A stretch of DNA of 64,000 bases from positions 1-64,000 of the forward strand of contig JAUSOD010000106.1 of NCBI GenBank assembly GCA_030656215.1, given 5' to 3'. Numbering within the stretch: position 1 is the first letter of the stretch; each line of letters opens with the position of its first letter. The translations under genes and the position numbers were made by a program. The notes under the pieces were generated by a model, which saw only the letters and a list, made by a program, of their open reading frames with translations, ran no database searches and was not told the DNA's origin. This DNA is from Azoarcus sp. Lineage in GTDB: Bacteria; Pseudomonadota; Gammaproteobacteria; Burkholderiales; Rhodocyclaceae. This document shows, in pieces, positions 33,714 to 45,321 of the stretch.

Positions 33714-34106
33714 GCGTGGATCTCCCGAGGCTAGCGGTAGTGTAACGGGGTAGCCGACATGTTTGTGACGAGTAACCCTGTCAGGAGCATTGTTGCGGGC
33801 CTGGCTGCGGCCCGCTCGATCGCGGCAAGCCAGTGAAGCCAGGCGGCGCGCTTGTACATTGATCCCATGGCATGATTCTGAAGCAGAATACTGACCGGCT
33901 GTCGTGTGTCTGCGGTTCGGTGTGCTTTATTTCCCCAGTTGTCGCCGGGTCTGGGCCTGCCGAACCTGCCGCGGCGCATTCGGCCCGGTGCGGTCGATGG
34001 CGGGCACGGAGCCCCACGCGAATGCAGTGATGTGGAGGAGGGCTTGTCGGATCGCTGATTTTGGTGGAAATTAGTCGCTCACGTCACCTTCGCCGGACCT
34101 TCGATC
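33714..34106. other. Intergenic region without a convincing gene
   Basis: 393 bp between the composite regulator and the DUF2237 gene, containing their divergent promoters. I see no RNA gene or strong hairpin. A minus-strand reading frame at 33731-33979 encodes a 82-residue, partly hydrophobic peptide (TMLLTGLLVTNMS), but it lacks a good ribosome-binding site and is not supported. Confidence 0.6.
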
Positions 34107-34493
34107 ATGTCTTCTTCTCGCAATGTGCTGGGTGGTTCGCTTCTGGCATGCAGCTACGCGCCGTTGACCGGGTTTTATCGAACCGGGTGCTGCGAAGTCG
34201 GACCGGATGATCGCGGACTTCATCTCGTCTGTACCCGGGTGACCAGCGAGTTTCTGCACTTTTCACGACAGGCCGGTAACGATCTGTCGACCCCGAGACC
34301 CGAGTACCGTTTTGCCGGGTTGAAGCCCGGCGACCGCTGGTGTCTGTGCGCATTGCGCTGGCTCGAGGCGCTCGATGCCGGTATCGCACCGCCGGTGGTG
34401 CTGGAAGCTACCAATGAGGCGGTGCTGGAACTGGTCGAGCTCGATGTGCTCAGGGCGCACGCCTATGGTGCCAGTACCGGATCGGCAGGCTGA
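34107..34493 (+). CDS. DUF2237 family protein
   Basis: 128 aa. Family pattern is clear: NVLGGSLLACSYAPLTGFYRTGCCEVGPDD, HLVCTRVTSEFLHFSRQAGNDLSTP, then GLKPGDRWCLCALRWLEALDAG and APPVVLEATNEAVLE. Function is unknown. Six Cys, two adjacent (GCC), could bind metal; this is speculation. Monocistronic. Confidence 0.9.
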   Translation: MSSSRNVLGGSLLACSYAPLTGFYRTGCCEVGPDDRGLHLVCTRVTSEFLHFSRQAGNDLSTPRPEYRFAGLKPGDRWCLCALRWLEALDAGIAPPVVLEATNEAVLELVELDVLRAHAYGASTGSAG

Positions 34494-34547
34494 CTCGGTG
34501 AATTGGCCTGGTTCGACCGAGCCAGCGGCGTGAGTTGGTGAGCTAAG

Positions 34548-35201
34548 TCAGTTCGACGCCTGCAGTATGGCGGCGCCGAGGGCGCTTGATGACTGGGCGC
34601 CGGATACCGCCAGCTTGCGGTTGATGATGAAGAACGGCACCCCGCTGATTCCTTGCTTCTGCACCTGATTCGCCATGCGTCGCACGGCTGCGGCATCTTC
34701 GTCGGTCGCTAGCCACGCCAGCGTGGTTTCGCGGTTTTCACCACAGACTGCGGCAATGTCGGCGAGCACTTCCGCGTCGCCAATGTTCTTGCCTTGCTCA
34801 AAATGTGCCTCGAACAAGGCATCGGTGAGCGCACGGATGCGTTCGGGGCGGGCGCCCTGCGCCTGTAACCGATAGGTCAGGCGATGAGCCAGCATCGTGT
34901 TAGGACGGACCGCGATGCGATCGAAATCGAAGTGGACGCCGTCGGGTTCGCCGGCTTCGGCGACCTGCGCGTGCAGCGCGTCGACTTCGCGTGGGCCGCC
35001 AAACTTGGCCTCGAGGTAGGCTCGATAGGGCTCGCCTGATTTCGGCGTGTTCGGATTCAGGAAGTAGGGTAACCAGTTGATGCGGACCTCGAGCGCGGGT
35101 AGCTCGGTGCGCAGGCTTTCGATGGCATTGGCGAGACGCACCTTGCCGATGTAACACCAGGGGCAGACGAAGTCGGAGATGAGATCGATATTGAGCGGCA
35201 T
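34548..35201 (-). CDS. FrnE-like DsbA family oxidoreductase
   Basis: 217 aa. Thioredoxin fold with CPWC near the N-terminus (DFVCPWCYIG, 10-19), a helical insertion, and cis-Pro loop GISGVPFFIINRK. FrnE/2-hydroxychromene isomerase-like branch of the DsbA superfamily, cytoplasmic because there is no signal peptide. Acts as a thiol-disulfide oxidoreductase; partner unknown. Convergent with the DUF2237 gene and divergent from pyrG. Confidence 0.92.
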   Translation of the reverse strand: MPLNIDLISDFVCPWCYIGKVRLANAIESLRTELPALEVRINWLPYFLNPNTPKSGEPYRAYLEAKFGGPREVDALHAQVAEAGEPDGVHFDFDRIAVRPNTMLAHRLTYRLQAQGARPERIRALTDALFEAHFEQGKNIGDAEVLADIAAVCGENRETTLAWLATDEDAAAVRRMANQVQKQGISGVPFFIINRKLAVSGAQSSSALGAAILQASN

Positions 35202-35321
35202 GTGCAGTGCCCGGTCGGGCGTGGGGGGTCGAGCGCGAACGCTAGCACACGTAAGGGGCCGTGCGGTAAGCGCCGTGGGCAGCCGGTGCCTGCAATATGA
35301 TTTAACCGTGCCGGATGCTGA

Positions 35322-37010
<1,689 letters not shown>

Positions 37011-37021
37011 AGGAGCAAGAC

Positions 37022-37861
37022 ATGCAGCTTTGCGGATTTGAGGTCGGTCTCGACCAGCCATTTTTCCTGATTGCCGGGCCGTGCGTAATCGAGTCGCGCG
37101 ACATGGCGTTCGACACCGCCGGCGCGCTCAAGGAGATCTGCGCGGAGCTGGGCATCCCCTTCATCTACAAGTCGTCCTACGATAAGGCCAACCGCAGCTC
37201 GGGCAAGTCTTTTCGTGGAACCGGCATGGACAAGGGGCTGGAGATTCTCGCCGACGTCAGGAAGCAGCTCGGCGTGCCGGTGCTCACCGACGTCCACGCC
37301 ATTGAGGAAATCGCCGCGGTCGCCGCGGTGGTCGACGTGTTGCAGACCCCCGCCTTCCTGTGTCGGCAGACCGACTTCATCCATGCCGTGGCGGCATCGG
37401 GCAAGCCGGTGAACATCAAGAAGGGTCAGTTTCTGGCGCCGGGTGACATGAAGAACGTCGTAGACAAGGCGAAAGAGGCGAACAACGGCGCCGACACCAT
37501 CATGGTGTGCGAGCGCGGTGTTTCCTTCGGCTACAACAATCTCGTGTCCGACATGCGTTCGCTGGCGATCATGCGCGAAACCCATTGCCCGGTGGTGTTC
37601 GATGCCACCCACTCGGTGCAGCTGCCCGGCGGGCAGGGCACTGCTTCGGGCGGCCAGCGTGAGTTCGTGCCGGTGCTGGCGCGCGCGGCGGTGGCGGTGG
37701 GAATTTCCGGGCTGTTCATGGAAAGCCATCCCGATCCGGCGAAGGCCTTGTCCGATGGCCCGAATGCCTGGCCCCTGGACAAGATGAAGGCGCTGCTGGC
37801 AACGCTCAAGCAGATCGATGCGTTGGTGAAGTCCGGCCCCCTGCTCGAGCAAACGCTCTGA
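37022..37861 (+). CDS. kdsA: 3-deoxy-D-manno-octulosonate 8-phosphate synthase
   Basis: 279 aa. [62 protein letters not shown] and [19 protein letters not shown] are KdsA hallmarks. Condenses arabinose 5-phosphate with PEP for lipopolysaccharide Kdo. Preceded by GGAGCAAGAC, 11 bp after pyrG. Eno, downstream, makes PEP, the co-substrate. Confidence 0.98.
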   Translation: MQLCGFEVGLDQPFFLIAGPCVIESRDMAFDTAGALKEICAELGIPFIYKSSYDKANRSSGKSFRGTGMDKGLEILADVRKQLGVPVLTDVHAIEEIAAVAAVVDVLQTPAFLCRQTDFIHAVAASGKPVNIKKGQFLAPGDMKNVVDKAKEANNGADTIMVCERGVSFGYNNLVSDMRSLAIMRETHCPVVFDATHSVQLPGGQGTASGGQREFVPVLARAAVAVGISGLFMESHPDPAKALSDGPNAWPLDKMKALLATLKQIDALVKSGPLLEQTL

Positions 37862-37872
37862 GCGTGGCCTGA

Positions 37873-39216
<1,344 letters not shown>

Positions 39217-39267
39217 TCCGGTGAGCGGCATCAGGTCGCATTGATCAGGCGTGCATTGATCAGATGG

Positions 39268-39305
39268 AAAGGCCGACGGATAATCCGGCGGCCTTTCGTT
39301 CTTTT
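39268..39305 (+). terminator. Intrinsic terminator after eno
   Basis: Stem AAAGGCCG / CGGCCTTT extended by CGG / CCG across an A-G mismatch, loop ATAAT, followed by CGTTCTTTT. It lies 52 bp after eno and 37 bp before ftsB, so ftsB expression must rely on readthrough or its own promoter. Confidence 0.75.
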
Positions 39306-39341
39306 GAACATTTCAATTTATTTTGGGTTTCCGGTCTTGAT

Positions 39342-39617
39342 ATGCGTTGGCCCGTGATCATTCTTGCCGTGCTGGTGCTCATGCTGCAGTACCCCCTCTG
39401 GGTGGGCAAGGGAGGCTGGTTGCGGGTGTGGGATGTCGACCGGCAACTTCAGGCCCAGCGCGACGAAAACTACCGGCTCGAGCAGCGCAATGCGAGCCTG
39501 GAGGCGGAGGTTCGGGACCTGAAGTCGGGCAATGATGCGATTGAGGAGCGCGCGCGCTACGAACTCGGTCTCACGCGTCCGGGAGAAATTTTCGTCCAGA
39601 TTCCTGGCAAGAACTGA
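39342..39617 (+). CDS. ftsB: Cell division protein FtsB
   Basis: 91 aa from the ATG at 39342. One N-terminal transmembrane helix ([20 protein letters not shown]), [15 protein letters not shown], then a coiled coil (about 30-65) and [18 protein letters not shown], the FtsB signature. Bitopic divisome protein in complex with FtsL and FtsQ. Follows eno, as in many proteobacteria. Confidence 0.94.
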   Translation: MRWPVIILAVLVLMLQYPLWVGKGGWLRVWDVDRQLQAQRDENYRLEQRNASLEAEVRDLKSGNDAIEERARYELGLTRPGEIFVQIPGKN

Positions 39618-39637
39618 ACCGGCCGCAGCCGGTTCAG
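39614..39637 (+). terminator. Hairpin at the end of ftsB, weak terminator
   Basis: Perfect 10-bp stem CTGAACCGGC / GCCGGTTCAG with loop CGCA, overlapping the ftsB stop codon. Only a short T run (GGGGTTTC) follows, so it may be a weak terminator or an mRNA-stabilising structure. Confidence 0.55.
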
Positions 39638-39660
39638 CGGGGTTTCGAGCCCTCGGTTTC

Positions 39661-40092
39661 TTACAGGATTTCGGCAATCGAGGCGCGCTTCTCCAGCTCT
39701 TCCTCGAACGCCACCATCTCCATGCCGAGCGCGTCGCGAGCGGATACCATACCTACTGCACGGCCGTTGTCGACCACCGGTACGTGGCGGAAGCCGCCTT
39801 CGAACATCAGGTGCATCGCATGACCAAGCGGACGGTCGGCTTCGATCGTCTGCAGGTTGGATGTCATTACCTCGGCCAGCGGTGTGCTTGACGGGTCGAG
39901 CCCAGCTGCCAGGACCCGCACCAGCGCATCGCGTTCGGTGAACAGGCCGATAAGCTGGTCCTGTTCCAGAACCATGATCGCACCTACGTGCGCAGCTGCC
40001 ATTCTTTGGGAGGCTTCGAGCACGCTCAGTGTCCTGTCGGCGGTGACGATGGACTGGCCTTTCACCACCTCCGCAATTTTTCTCGTTGGCAT
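39661..40092 (-). CDS. CBS-domain pair protein
   Basis: 143 aa from the ATG at 40092 (MPTRKIAEVV), which follows GGAGGAAGC; the in-frame extension to 40158 is not family-like. Two CBS modules: QSIVTADRTLSVLEASQRMAAAHVGAIMVL and VMTSNLQTIEADRPLGHAMHLMFEGGFRHVPVVD. Nucleotide-sensing regulator of unknown partner. Differs from the CBS protein at 23041 and is not a recent duplicate. Convergent with ftsB. Confidence 0.9.
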   Translation of the reverse strand: MPTRKIAEVVKGQSIVTADRTLSVLEASQRMAAAHVGAIMVLEQDQLIGLFTERDALVRVLAAGLDPSSTPLAEVMTSNLQTIEADRPLGHAMHLMFEGGFRHVPVVDNGRAVGMVSARDALGMEMVAFEEELEKRASIAEIL

Positions 40093-40199
40093 TTTGCTTC
40101 CTCCTCCGTTGGGGTGCTTCAGTTTAGTCAGACTAGATTTCAGCGGTACTACTTGCAACAGTTTAGTTCTGTCCCATGCCGTTCGGACAGCCGCCGCGG

Positions 40200-40285
40200 G
40201 GCGGACTTCAGTCCGCCGCAGAGGGTGATTCGGGCATCAGCGCCCGGCGCGGGCGCCGGTGGCCGGTGGCCGACTGAAATCCCTA
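40200..40285. repeat. REP-like hairpins, inverted pair
   Basis: A perfect 8-bp palindrome GGCGGACT / AGTCCGCC with loop TC at 40200-40217, then a GC-rich spacer with GCGCCCGGCGCGGGCGC, then an inverted, decayed copy at 40264-40285, which on the minus strand reads CTAGGGATTTCAGTCGGCC (compare GTAGGGTCGGCTTCAGCCG at 17121). Layout resembles a BIME (paired REPs) between convergent-stranded genes. Confidence 0.7.
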
Positions 40286-40326
40286 GAACAACATTGCGTC
40301 GGCCACGTCCCACAGACACCCGTTTT

Positions 40327-40941
40327 CTAGTTTCGTGCCAGCAAGGTGCGCATTCCGTCGATACGCGGGGCGAAGTAGGTGTTGTCGAGCCGTTCCACGC
40401 GCACGGCGCCACGGCTGGATGGGGCGTGGATGAACCTGCCATCGCCCAGATAGATCCCCATGTGCGAATGTCTGCGCTTCTGGGTGTTGAAGAACACGAG
40501 ATCGCCGGGACGCAGCTCCGATCGATCGATCGGGCGGGTGGTTTCCGCTATTTGAGCGGCGTTATGCGGTAGCCGGCGCCCGCTGATCTGCTCGACGATG
40601 TAGCTGACCATGCCGCTGCAGTCGAGGCCCGCCTCGGGATTGCGTCCGCCGAAGCGGTAGCCTGTATCGAGCAGGCCAAAGGCGAACATCACCAGTTCCT
40701 GGGACTGGGTCGGGTCATCGAGCGCGAAATAGTCGCGGGCGGAAGCCTGGGGCGTCGTCTGCGTGGCGCTACGAGGGCTCGCCACCGGAGGTGTGGTGCT
40801 GCAGCCGGAGAGCAGGGCGACTCCGAGCGCAAGGACCAGCAAGTGTGGGTGCAGTACAGCCGTGGAGCGGGGGCTTTCACCCCCGGGGTGGCCGGTGGAT
40901 GGTTCGAAATTGATGCGCAACGGTCGGCTGGGGTTCGGCAT
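40327..40941 (-). CDS. NlpC/P60 family cell-wall hydrolase lipoprotein
   Basis: 204 aa. Catalytic Cys108 (GLDCSGMVSY), His160 (HSHMGIYLG) and His172 (FIHAPSS) of the NlpC/P60 fold. Lipobox LLSGC gives lipidation at Cys47 after a hydrophobic stretch (LLVLALGVALLSG). The first ~28 residues are atypical for a signal peptide, and the DNA there includes a REP-like hairpin (40863-40885), so the true start may be later at a non-ATG codon such as TTG or CTG near 40845-40855. Likely an endopeptidase cutting murein cross-links. Confidence 0.87.
   Translation of the reverse strand: MPNPSRPLRINFEPSTGHPGGESPRSTAVLHPHLLVLALGVALLSGCSTTPPVASPRSATQTTPQASARDYFALDDPTQSQELVMFAFGLLDTGYRFGGRNPEAGLDCSGMVSYIVEQISGRRLPHNAAQIAETTRPIDRSELRPGDLVFFNTQKRRHSHMGIYLGDGRFIHAPSSRGAVRVERLDNTYFAPRIDGMRTLLARN
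40863..40885. repeat. REP-like hairpin in the 5' region of the NlpC/P60 gene
   Basis: TGGAG followed by a palindrome CGGGGG / CCCCCG with loop CTTTCA (40868-40885). It shares the central TTTCA/CTTCA loop with the other REP-like elements of the window and sits in the atypical N-terminal extension of the lipoprotein gene. Confidence 0.6.
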
Positions 40942-41057
40942 GCACGGAACGATAGGCGATCAGTGCGGCAGCGTCCACCCCGGGGTGCATCGTGAGGGCT
41001 TCGGCGGACAGATTGCGGAGCCCGCCGACGATGCGAATCGGTCTGCTTGCGAGGACC

Positions 41058-41753
41058 TCAGTCGAGCAATTCGATACTGCCGTTTACGCTCACCGAGATA
41101 TCGCTTTCACCGCCCTCCATCGGCGCCGGAGCGGCTTCCGCCATCATCGACGAGGTACGCATCTTGGCGTAAATCGGCGGACGAGCGCCGGACTCCGAGA
41201 TATTCAGACGATGAATCCGGTGATTCTTGCCTAGCGTGGACGCGATCAATGCAGCGCGTTGCTCGAACGCCCGTATTGCATCGACGGTCGCTTCGTCGGC
41301 GGCCTTGCGGCGTGTTTCTGCGGCAGGCTGCATGGCAATATTCGCGACCGCGAGGTTGGCTTGCAGTTTGCCCACCAACTCGGACAGTGCGGCGGTGTTG
41401 CGCGTCTCGAGCCGGATCTCCGAACGCATCCGCCATGCTTCGATTCTTCCGCCCGTCTTTGCGTAGACCGGCCAGGTTGAGGTCCCTGCAGATTGAACCT
41501 TGATGTCCTGGTAGCTGCGGGCGGTGTCGATGGCGGACGCAATGCTGCGGTTGATCTGCCGGGCTACTGTGGCCGCGTCGGGCCCGGATTGCTCGGCATA
41601 GAGTTGCGCGATGGCGAGGTCATTGGGGGCAGGGTGGCTGGCTTCTGCGGAGAGCTCCACGGTGCGGATTCGGGAGGTTTCATCCTCCCCGGCATGGGCG
41701 CCGAACATGGTCAGGGCGAGCAGAACGGCAATCAGCGGGCGGGACGGGGTCAT
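41058..41753 (-). CDS. SIMPL domain (DUF541) periplasmic protein
   Basis: 231 aa from the ATG at 41753. Signal peptide MTPSRPLIAVLLALTMFGAHA, then the SIMPL/DUF541 fold: VELSAEASHPAPNDLAIAQLYAE, YQDIKVQSAGTSTWPVYAKTG, RSEIRLETRNTAALSELVGKLQ and a C-terminal SVSVNGSIELLD. Function of these periplasmic proteins (YggE-like) is unclear; stress-related roles have been proposed. The in-frame extension to 41894 lacks family features. Divergent from the EamA gene. Confidence 0.9.
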   Translation of the reverse strand: MTPSRPLIAVLLALTMFGAHAGEDETSRIRTVELSAEASHPAPNDLAIAQLYAEQSGPDAATVARQINRSIASAIDTARSYQDIKVQSAGTSTWPVYAKTGGRIEAWRMRSEIRLETRNTAALSELVGKLQANLAVANIAMQPAAETRRKAADEATVDAIRAFEQRAALIASTLGKNHRIHRLNISESGARPPIYAKMRTSSMMAEAAPAPMEGGESDISVSVNGSIELLD

Positions 41754-41937
41754 CGGGGCTCCTGGGTGCGTGCTTGAAACTTCATGTATACCGTATCCGT
41801 AGCGCGTGCGGTGCGCCGGGATGCAAGGATTCGTGACCGGTGCGCCAATCTGCAGCGGACAAGAACATCGGACTATTCCTTGACCACAATTCACCCGGGA
41901 CGCATGCTGCGGCCTCCTTGGGACAAGCTCTCAGAAA

Positions 41938-42873
41938 ATGAATCGCGATCGTCTCATCGGCGCGCTATACGTCACGCTCTCCGCGGCAAGTTTCGGCGCG
42001 ATGGCAATCTTCGCGCGCTACGCTTATGCAAGCGGGGCCGATGTGGTCGCAGTGCTTTTCCTGCGCTTCATGCTGGCGGGGCTGTTGCTGACCGGGGTGA
42101 TGCTGATGGGGCGCCGTCGGTGGCCGCGCGGGCGAAATCTGCTCGTGCTGGTGTTGATGGGTGGGCTGGGTTACGTCGCTCAGTCTTACAGCTTCTTTGC
42201 GGCGCTCAATTACGCCTCTGCCGGGCTCGTCGCGCTCTTGCTCTACCTTTATCCATTTCTGGTAACGGTGTTTGGGGCATTGCTTTGGCGTCGGCGTCTG
42301 AGTGCTGGGCGGATCTCTGCGGTGCTGGCTGCGCTCGTCGGGACTGCGCTTACGCTGGGCGGAGGTATTGACGGTCAGCCGCTGGGCATTGCGCTCGGGA
42401 TTACGGCAGCGCTGATCTATTCGGTGTACGTTCTTGCAGGCAGCCAGGTGCTCGACAAGGAGGAACCCTTGGCTGCAGCAACGGTGGTCATGCTCTCCGC
42501 AGCCGTCGTGTTCGGCGGCTTCGCGCTGGTCAATGCGCCGTCCTGGCCCGCAGGCGTATCCGGTTGGGTTTCCGTTTCGGCGATTGCACTGGTATCGACC
42601 GTGATCGCAATGGTCGGTTTTTTCGCCGGAATGAAGCGGCTCGGTGCGGCAGACGCAGCAACACTGTCGACGCTCGAACCGGTCGTGACCTTTGTGCTTG
42701 CAGCGATCTTTCTGAGCGAACCGCTACGGGCGAATCAGCTCCTTGGCGGCGCCATCATCCTGGGGGCCGTGATCTGGCTCACCCGTACTGGCGCCGCGAG
42801 CGGGGCAGGGGCGCCGAAGTTGGGAGATCAGGCCGCTGTATCGGGCGTCAGCGGGCGCAACTCGGCTTCGTAG
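41938..42873 (+). CDS. EamA/DMT-family transporter
   Basis: 311 aa, ten transmembrane helices in two EamA repeats (first SAASFGAMAIFARYAYASGAD, second ALIYSVYVLAG and STLEPVVTFVLAAIFLSEPL). The motif STLEPVVTxxLA is typical. Probable exporter of metabolites or amino acids; substrate unknown. Its last 46 bp overlap the convergent gamma carbonic anhydrase gene; the C-terminal ~30 residues after the last helix are hydrophilic. Confidence 0.9.
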   Translation: MNRDRLIGALYVTLSAASFGAMAIFARYAYASGADVVAVLFLRFMLAGLLLTGVMLMGRRRWPRGRNLLVLVLMGGLGYVAQSYSFFAALNYASAGLVALLLYLYPFLVTVFGALLWRRRLSAGRISAVLAALVGTALTLGGGIDGQPLGIALGITAALIYSVYVLAGSQVLDKEEPLAAATVVMLSAAVVFGGFALVNAPSWPAGVSGWVSVSAIALVSTVIAMVGFFAGMKRLGAADAATLSTLEPVVTFVLAAIFLSEPLRANQLLGGAIILGAVIWLTRTGAASGAGAPKLGDQAAVSGVSGRNSAS

Positions 42874-43367
42874 AGTCGTGCGTTATCGACGTAGTGGCGG
42901 GCATTGGCCTGGAGTCCGGCGATATCGGCGTCGGTGAGCTCTCTGATCACCCGGCCAGGCGAGCCGACCACCAGAGAGCGGTCCGGGATGACCTTGCCCT
43001 CGGGAATCAGCGCATTGGCGCCGATGATGCAATGCTTGCCGACCACGGCGTTGTTGAGCACGACCGCGTTGATGCCGATCAGGCTGCCGTCGCCGATGGT
43101 ACAACCGTGCAGCATCACCATGTGCCCGACGGTAACATCGGCTCCGATGGTCAGCGGAACGCCATCGTCGTTGTGCAGGATGGATCCATCCTGAATGTTG
43201 CTGTTGTCGCCGATAACAATGGGGTCGTTGTCGCCACGGATCACGACGTTGTACCAGATGTTGACGTTACGCCCGGTTTCGACCGAGCCGATCACGGTGG
43301 CGTTATGGGCGACCCAGGTGCCTTCACCGAGGCGGGGCGTGCGATCGCCCAAGGCGTAAATACTCAT
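42828..43367 (-). CDS. Gamma-class carbonic anhydrase-like protein (hexapeptide repeat)
   Basis: 179 aa from the ATG at 43367 (MSIYALGDRTP). Left-handed beta helix of hexapeptide repeats, with zinc ligands His65 (GSILHND), His82 (GHMVML) and His87 (LHGCT), and RGDNDPIVIGDNSNIQDG upstream: the YrdA/PaaY/gamma-CA group. May hydrate CO2 or act as a thioesterase (PaaY); unresolved. The longer in-frame reading up to 43748 runs antisense through tRNA-Arg and is an artefact. Confidence 0.92.
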   Translation of the reverse strand: MSIYALGDRTPRLGEGTWVAHNATVIGSVETGRNVNIWYNVVIRGDNDPIVIGDNSNIQDGSILHNDDGVPLTIGADVTVGHMVMLHGCTIGDGSLIGINAVVLNNAVVGKHCIIGANALIPEGKVIPDRSLVVGSPGRVIRELTDADIAGLQANARHYVDNARLYEAELRPLTPDTAA

Positions 43368-43608
43368 TCCAGTTCTCTCTGTCTTGTCGTGGTTGCGAAC
43401 CGCTTCGGGGGCGCTGATCATAGCAAGCGCCCGGGCAAAGTGGGGACTTGATCGACGGTCCGGTATCCGGCGTAAGGGGAGTGCGAAAAAATGCCGTGTA
43501 TGGGCTTGCGCGGCGCCACACCTGAAGGCATAATTCGCGCCCTGCGTTGGATGTGAGGCAAGATTCGCCGAACACGAAATAGCAATATTTCTGAAAACGC
43601 AGAGGAAG

Positions 43609-43636
43609 TTGACAAAAAGAAATAATCTTCTAAAAT
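43609..43636 (+). promoter_or_regulatory. Sigma-70 promoter of tRNA-Arg
   Basis: TTGACA (43609-43614), 16-bp spacer, TAAAAT (43631-43636), in an AT-rich patch; the start of transcription is expected near 43643, about 15 bp before the tRNA 5' end. Confidence 0.85.
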
Positions 43637-43657
43637 GTCGCTTCTTTGCAGCACAAA

Positions 43658-43734
43658 GCGCCCGTAGCTCATCTGGATAGAGTACTTGGCTACGAACCAA
43701 GGGGTAGGAGGTTCGAATCCTTCCGGGCGCGCCA
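43658..43734 (+). tRNA. tRNA-Arg (anticodon ACG)
   Basis: 77 nt with encoded CCA. Acceptor GCGCCCG / CGGGCGC, D-arm GCTCATCTGGATAGAGT, anticodon arm CTTGGCTACGAACCAAG with ACG (inosine-modified in bacteria), variable loop GGGTAGG, T-arm GGTTCGAATCC. Own promoter and terminator. Confidence 0.98.
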
Positions 43735-43746
43735 AAAACAGAAAAC

Positions 43747-43780
43747 AAAGGCCCCGTCTTCGGACGGGGCCTTTGTTTTT
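43747..43780 (+). terminator. Bidirectional intrinsic terminator
   Basis: 12-bp stem AAAGGCCCCGTC / GACGGGGCCTTT with a TTCG tetraloop followed by GTTTTTGT. The 5' side is A-rich, giving a T-rich tail on the other strand, so it can also stop transcripts from the MFS gene at 43911-45122. Confidence 0.92.
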
Positions 43781-43910
43781 GTCACTCAACATCAGGCTTG
43801 TGTCGCTCCGGGTTTGTGCTGCAGGGTGAAGTGGCCGAACTCAGTGGCCGAATTCGGCGGGCGCGCCAAGCCGACGCTGCTTGCCTGGCAGGTGTCGGCC
43901 TTCGCGCCGT

Positions 43911-45122
43911 TCATGCTGGATCTGCTGCAAGCCTTCGCAGATGCAGTGCGACCACCATCAGTAGCAGCAGGCACAGTCCGAGTCCTGCTGCCAGGCCATT
44001 CCAGCCGCCGAGTGCCCACGCAATCCCAGACAGGCTTCCGATCAGGCTGGCGCCAAGGTAATAGGCGGTCAGGTAAATTGCGGTCGCAAGCCCACGGCGC
44101 TCCTGGGCTCTATGTGCCACCCAGCCGCTTGCAATGGAGTGGGTTGCGAAAAAGCCGAAGGTGAAGACACCCACGCCGACTATCAGGATAGGCAGCGAGT
44201 TGCTCAAGGTGATTGCGAGCCCGGCTGACATGATGAGTACCATGATCCACTGTACCTTGCGGCGTCCGTGACGGTCGCTCAGCTGGCCGGCAAATGCAGA
44301 CGCCCACGAGCCTACAAGGTAGAGCAAAAACACGGCACCGATGGCACTTTGTCCGAGCCCGAAGGGTGCGTCGAGCAGGCGGAAGCCGAGGTAATTGTAG
44401 GCGCCGACGAAGGCTCCCATACCAAGTAGTGCGGTGACGAACAGCCAAGGCAAGCCGGGGTCGGCCCAGATGAGTTTCGCATCATCGATGATGCGTGGCA
44501 GTGAGGCCGCGCGCGGGTAAAAGTGGGACGAGCGCGGCAGGCTGCGCCAGAAGATCACCGCGGCAATCAGTCCCAGCACGCCAAGCGCCAGCAGTGCGAT
44601 TCGCCAGGAACCCCAATCTGTGAGTAGTGCTGCGATGAAGCGTCCGCTCATCCCCCCGAGCGCGTTTCCGGCAATGTACAGGCCCATCGCCTTGCCCTGC
44701 GATCTGGTGCCGACCTCTTCGCCAAGATAAGCCATCGCTGCGGCGGGGAGTCCGGCCAGCGCGGCGCCCAGCATGGCGCGCAGTACCAGCAGTTGGCCAA
44801 AGTCGCTGATTACGGCGCAGGCGAGGGCAATGATGGCGGATACCGCCAGCGACGCCTTCATGACCTTCTCGCGACCAACGCGATCTGATAGCACGCTGGC
44901 CGGAATCAGCATGAGTGCCAGCGCGGCAGTGCCCGCCGAGACGCTCAGGCTGGCGCTTGCGGGGCTGACGCCGAACTCGGTGGAGAGCAAGGGTAGCAGT
45001 GGTTGGGTGCCATACAGCATTGCGAACGTGGCGAAGCCGCCGACGAACATCGCCAGATTTGCTTGCCTGAAAGCCGTGGTGCCCGATTCCAGTTTGGCGG
45101 ATGGGCTTGAGGGGGAAAGCAC
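43911..45122 (-). CDS. MFS transporter, YnfM-like
   Basis: 403 aa, 12 predicted helices. Opening LAMFVGGFATFAMLYGTQPLLPLLSTEFGVSPASASLS and MFS motif SVLSDRVGREKVMKAS match the YnfM-like branch of drug/arabinose-type MFS exporters; AYLGEEVGTRSQGKAMGLYIAGNALGGMSGR fits as well. Substrate unknown. Minus-strand, ends near the bidirectional terminator. Confidence 0.9.
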   Translation of the reverse strand: MLSPSSPSAKLESGTTAFRQANLAMFVGGFATFAMLYGTQPLLPLLSTEFGVSPASASLSVSAGTAALALMLIPASVLSDRVGREKVMKASLAVSAIIALACAVISDFGQLLVLRAMLGAALAGLPAAAMAYLGEEVGTRSQGKAMGLYIAGNALGGMSGRFIAALLTDWGSWRIALLALGVLGLIAAVIFWRSLPRSSHFYPRAASLPRIIDDAKLIWADPGLPWLFVTALLGMGAFVGAYNYLGFRLLDAPFGLGQSAIGAVFLLYLVGSWASAFAGQLSDRHGRRKVQWIMVLIMSAGLAITLSNSLPILIVGVGVFTFGFFATHSIASGWVAHRAQERRGLATAIYLTAYYLGASLIGSLSGIAWALGGWNGLAAGLGLCLLLLMVVALHLRRLAADPA

Positions 45123-45321
45123 GGAGCGAGAGCCTAGCGTGGAAGATGATGAGGCTCAATCATAGGTTGCGCTTATGGTCCTGGTCCAATCCATTTAGAG
45201 CGATAAACCAAAACATGGTCGATATAGAAAAATCTTGGACACCTGCTGTCCCGGTTGGCAGTGTCAGGCCTGGCGGGCTGGAGTATCCTTTGCTTATCTT
45301 CTCGTCACCGACCGGAGTTCC

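Noticed and set aside
33731-33979. Small hydrophobic minus-strand ORF between the composite regulator and DUF2237 gene
   Set aside because: No good ribosome-binding site, no family similarity, and weak coding signal; kept only as a note in the intergenic entry.
34310-34335. A palindrome GCCGGGTTGAAGCCCGGC in the DUF2237 gene that resembles the REP-like hairpins
   Set aside because: It codes for the conserved family motif GLKPGD, so the palindrome is explained by coding and GC bias.
43368-43748. N-terminal extension of the gamma carbonic anhydrase reading frame and antisense ORFs over tRNA-Arg (GRIRTSYPLVRSQ-like protein)
   Set aside because: It is the antisense of tRNA-Arg, a known annotation artefact; the real start is at 43367.
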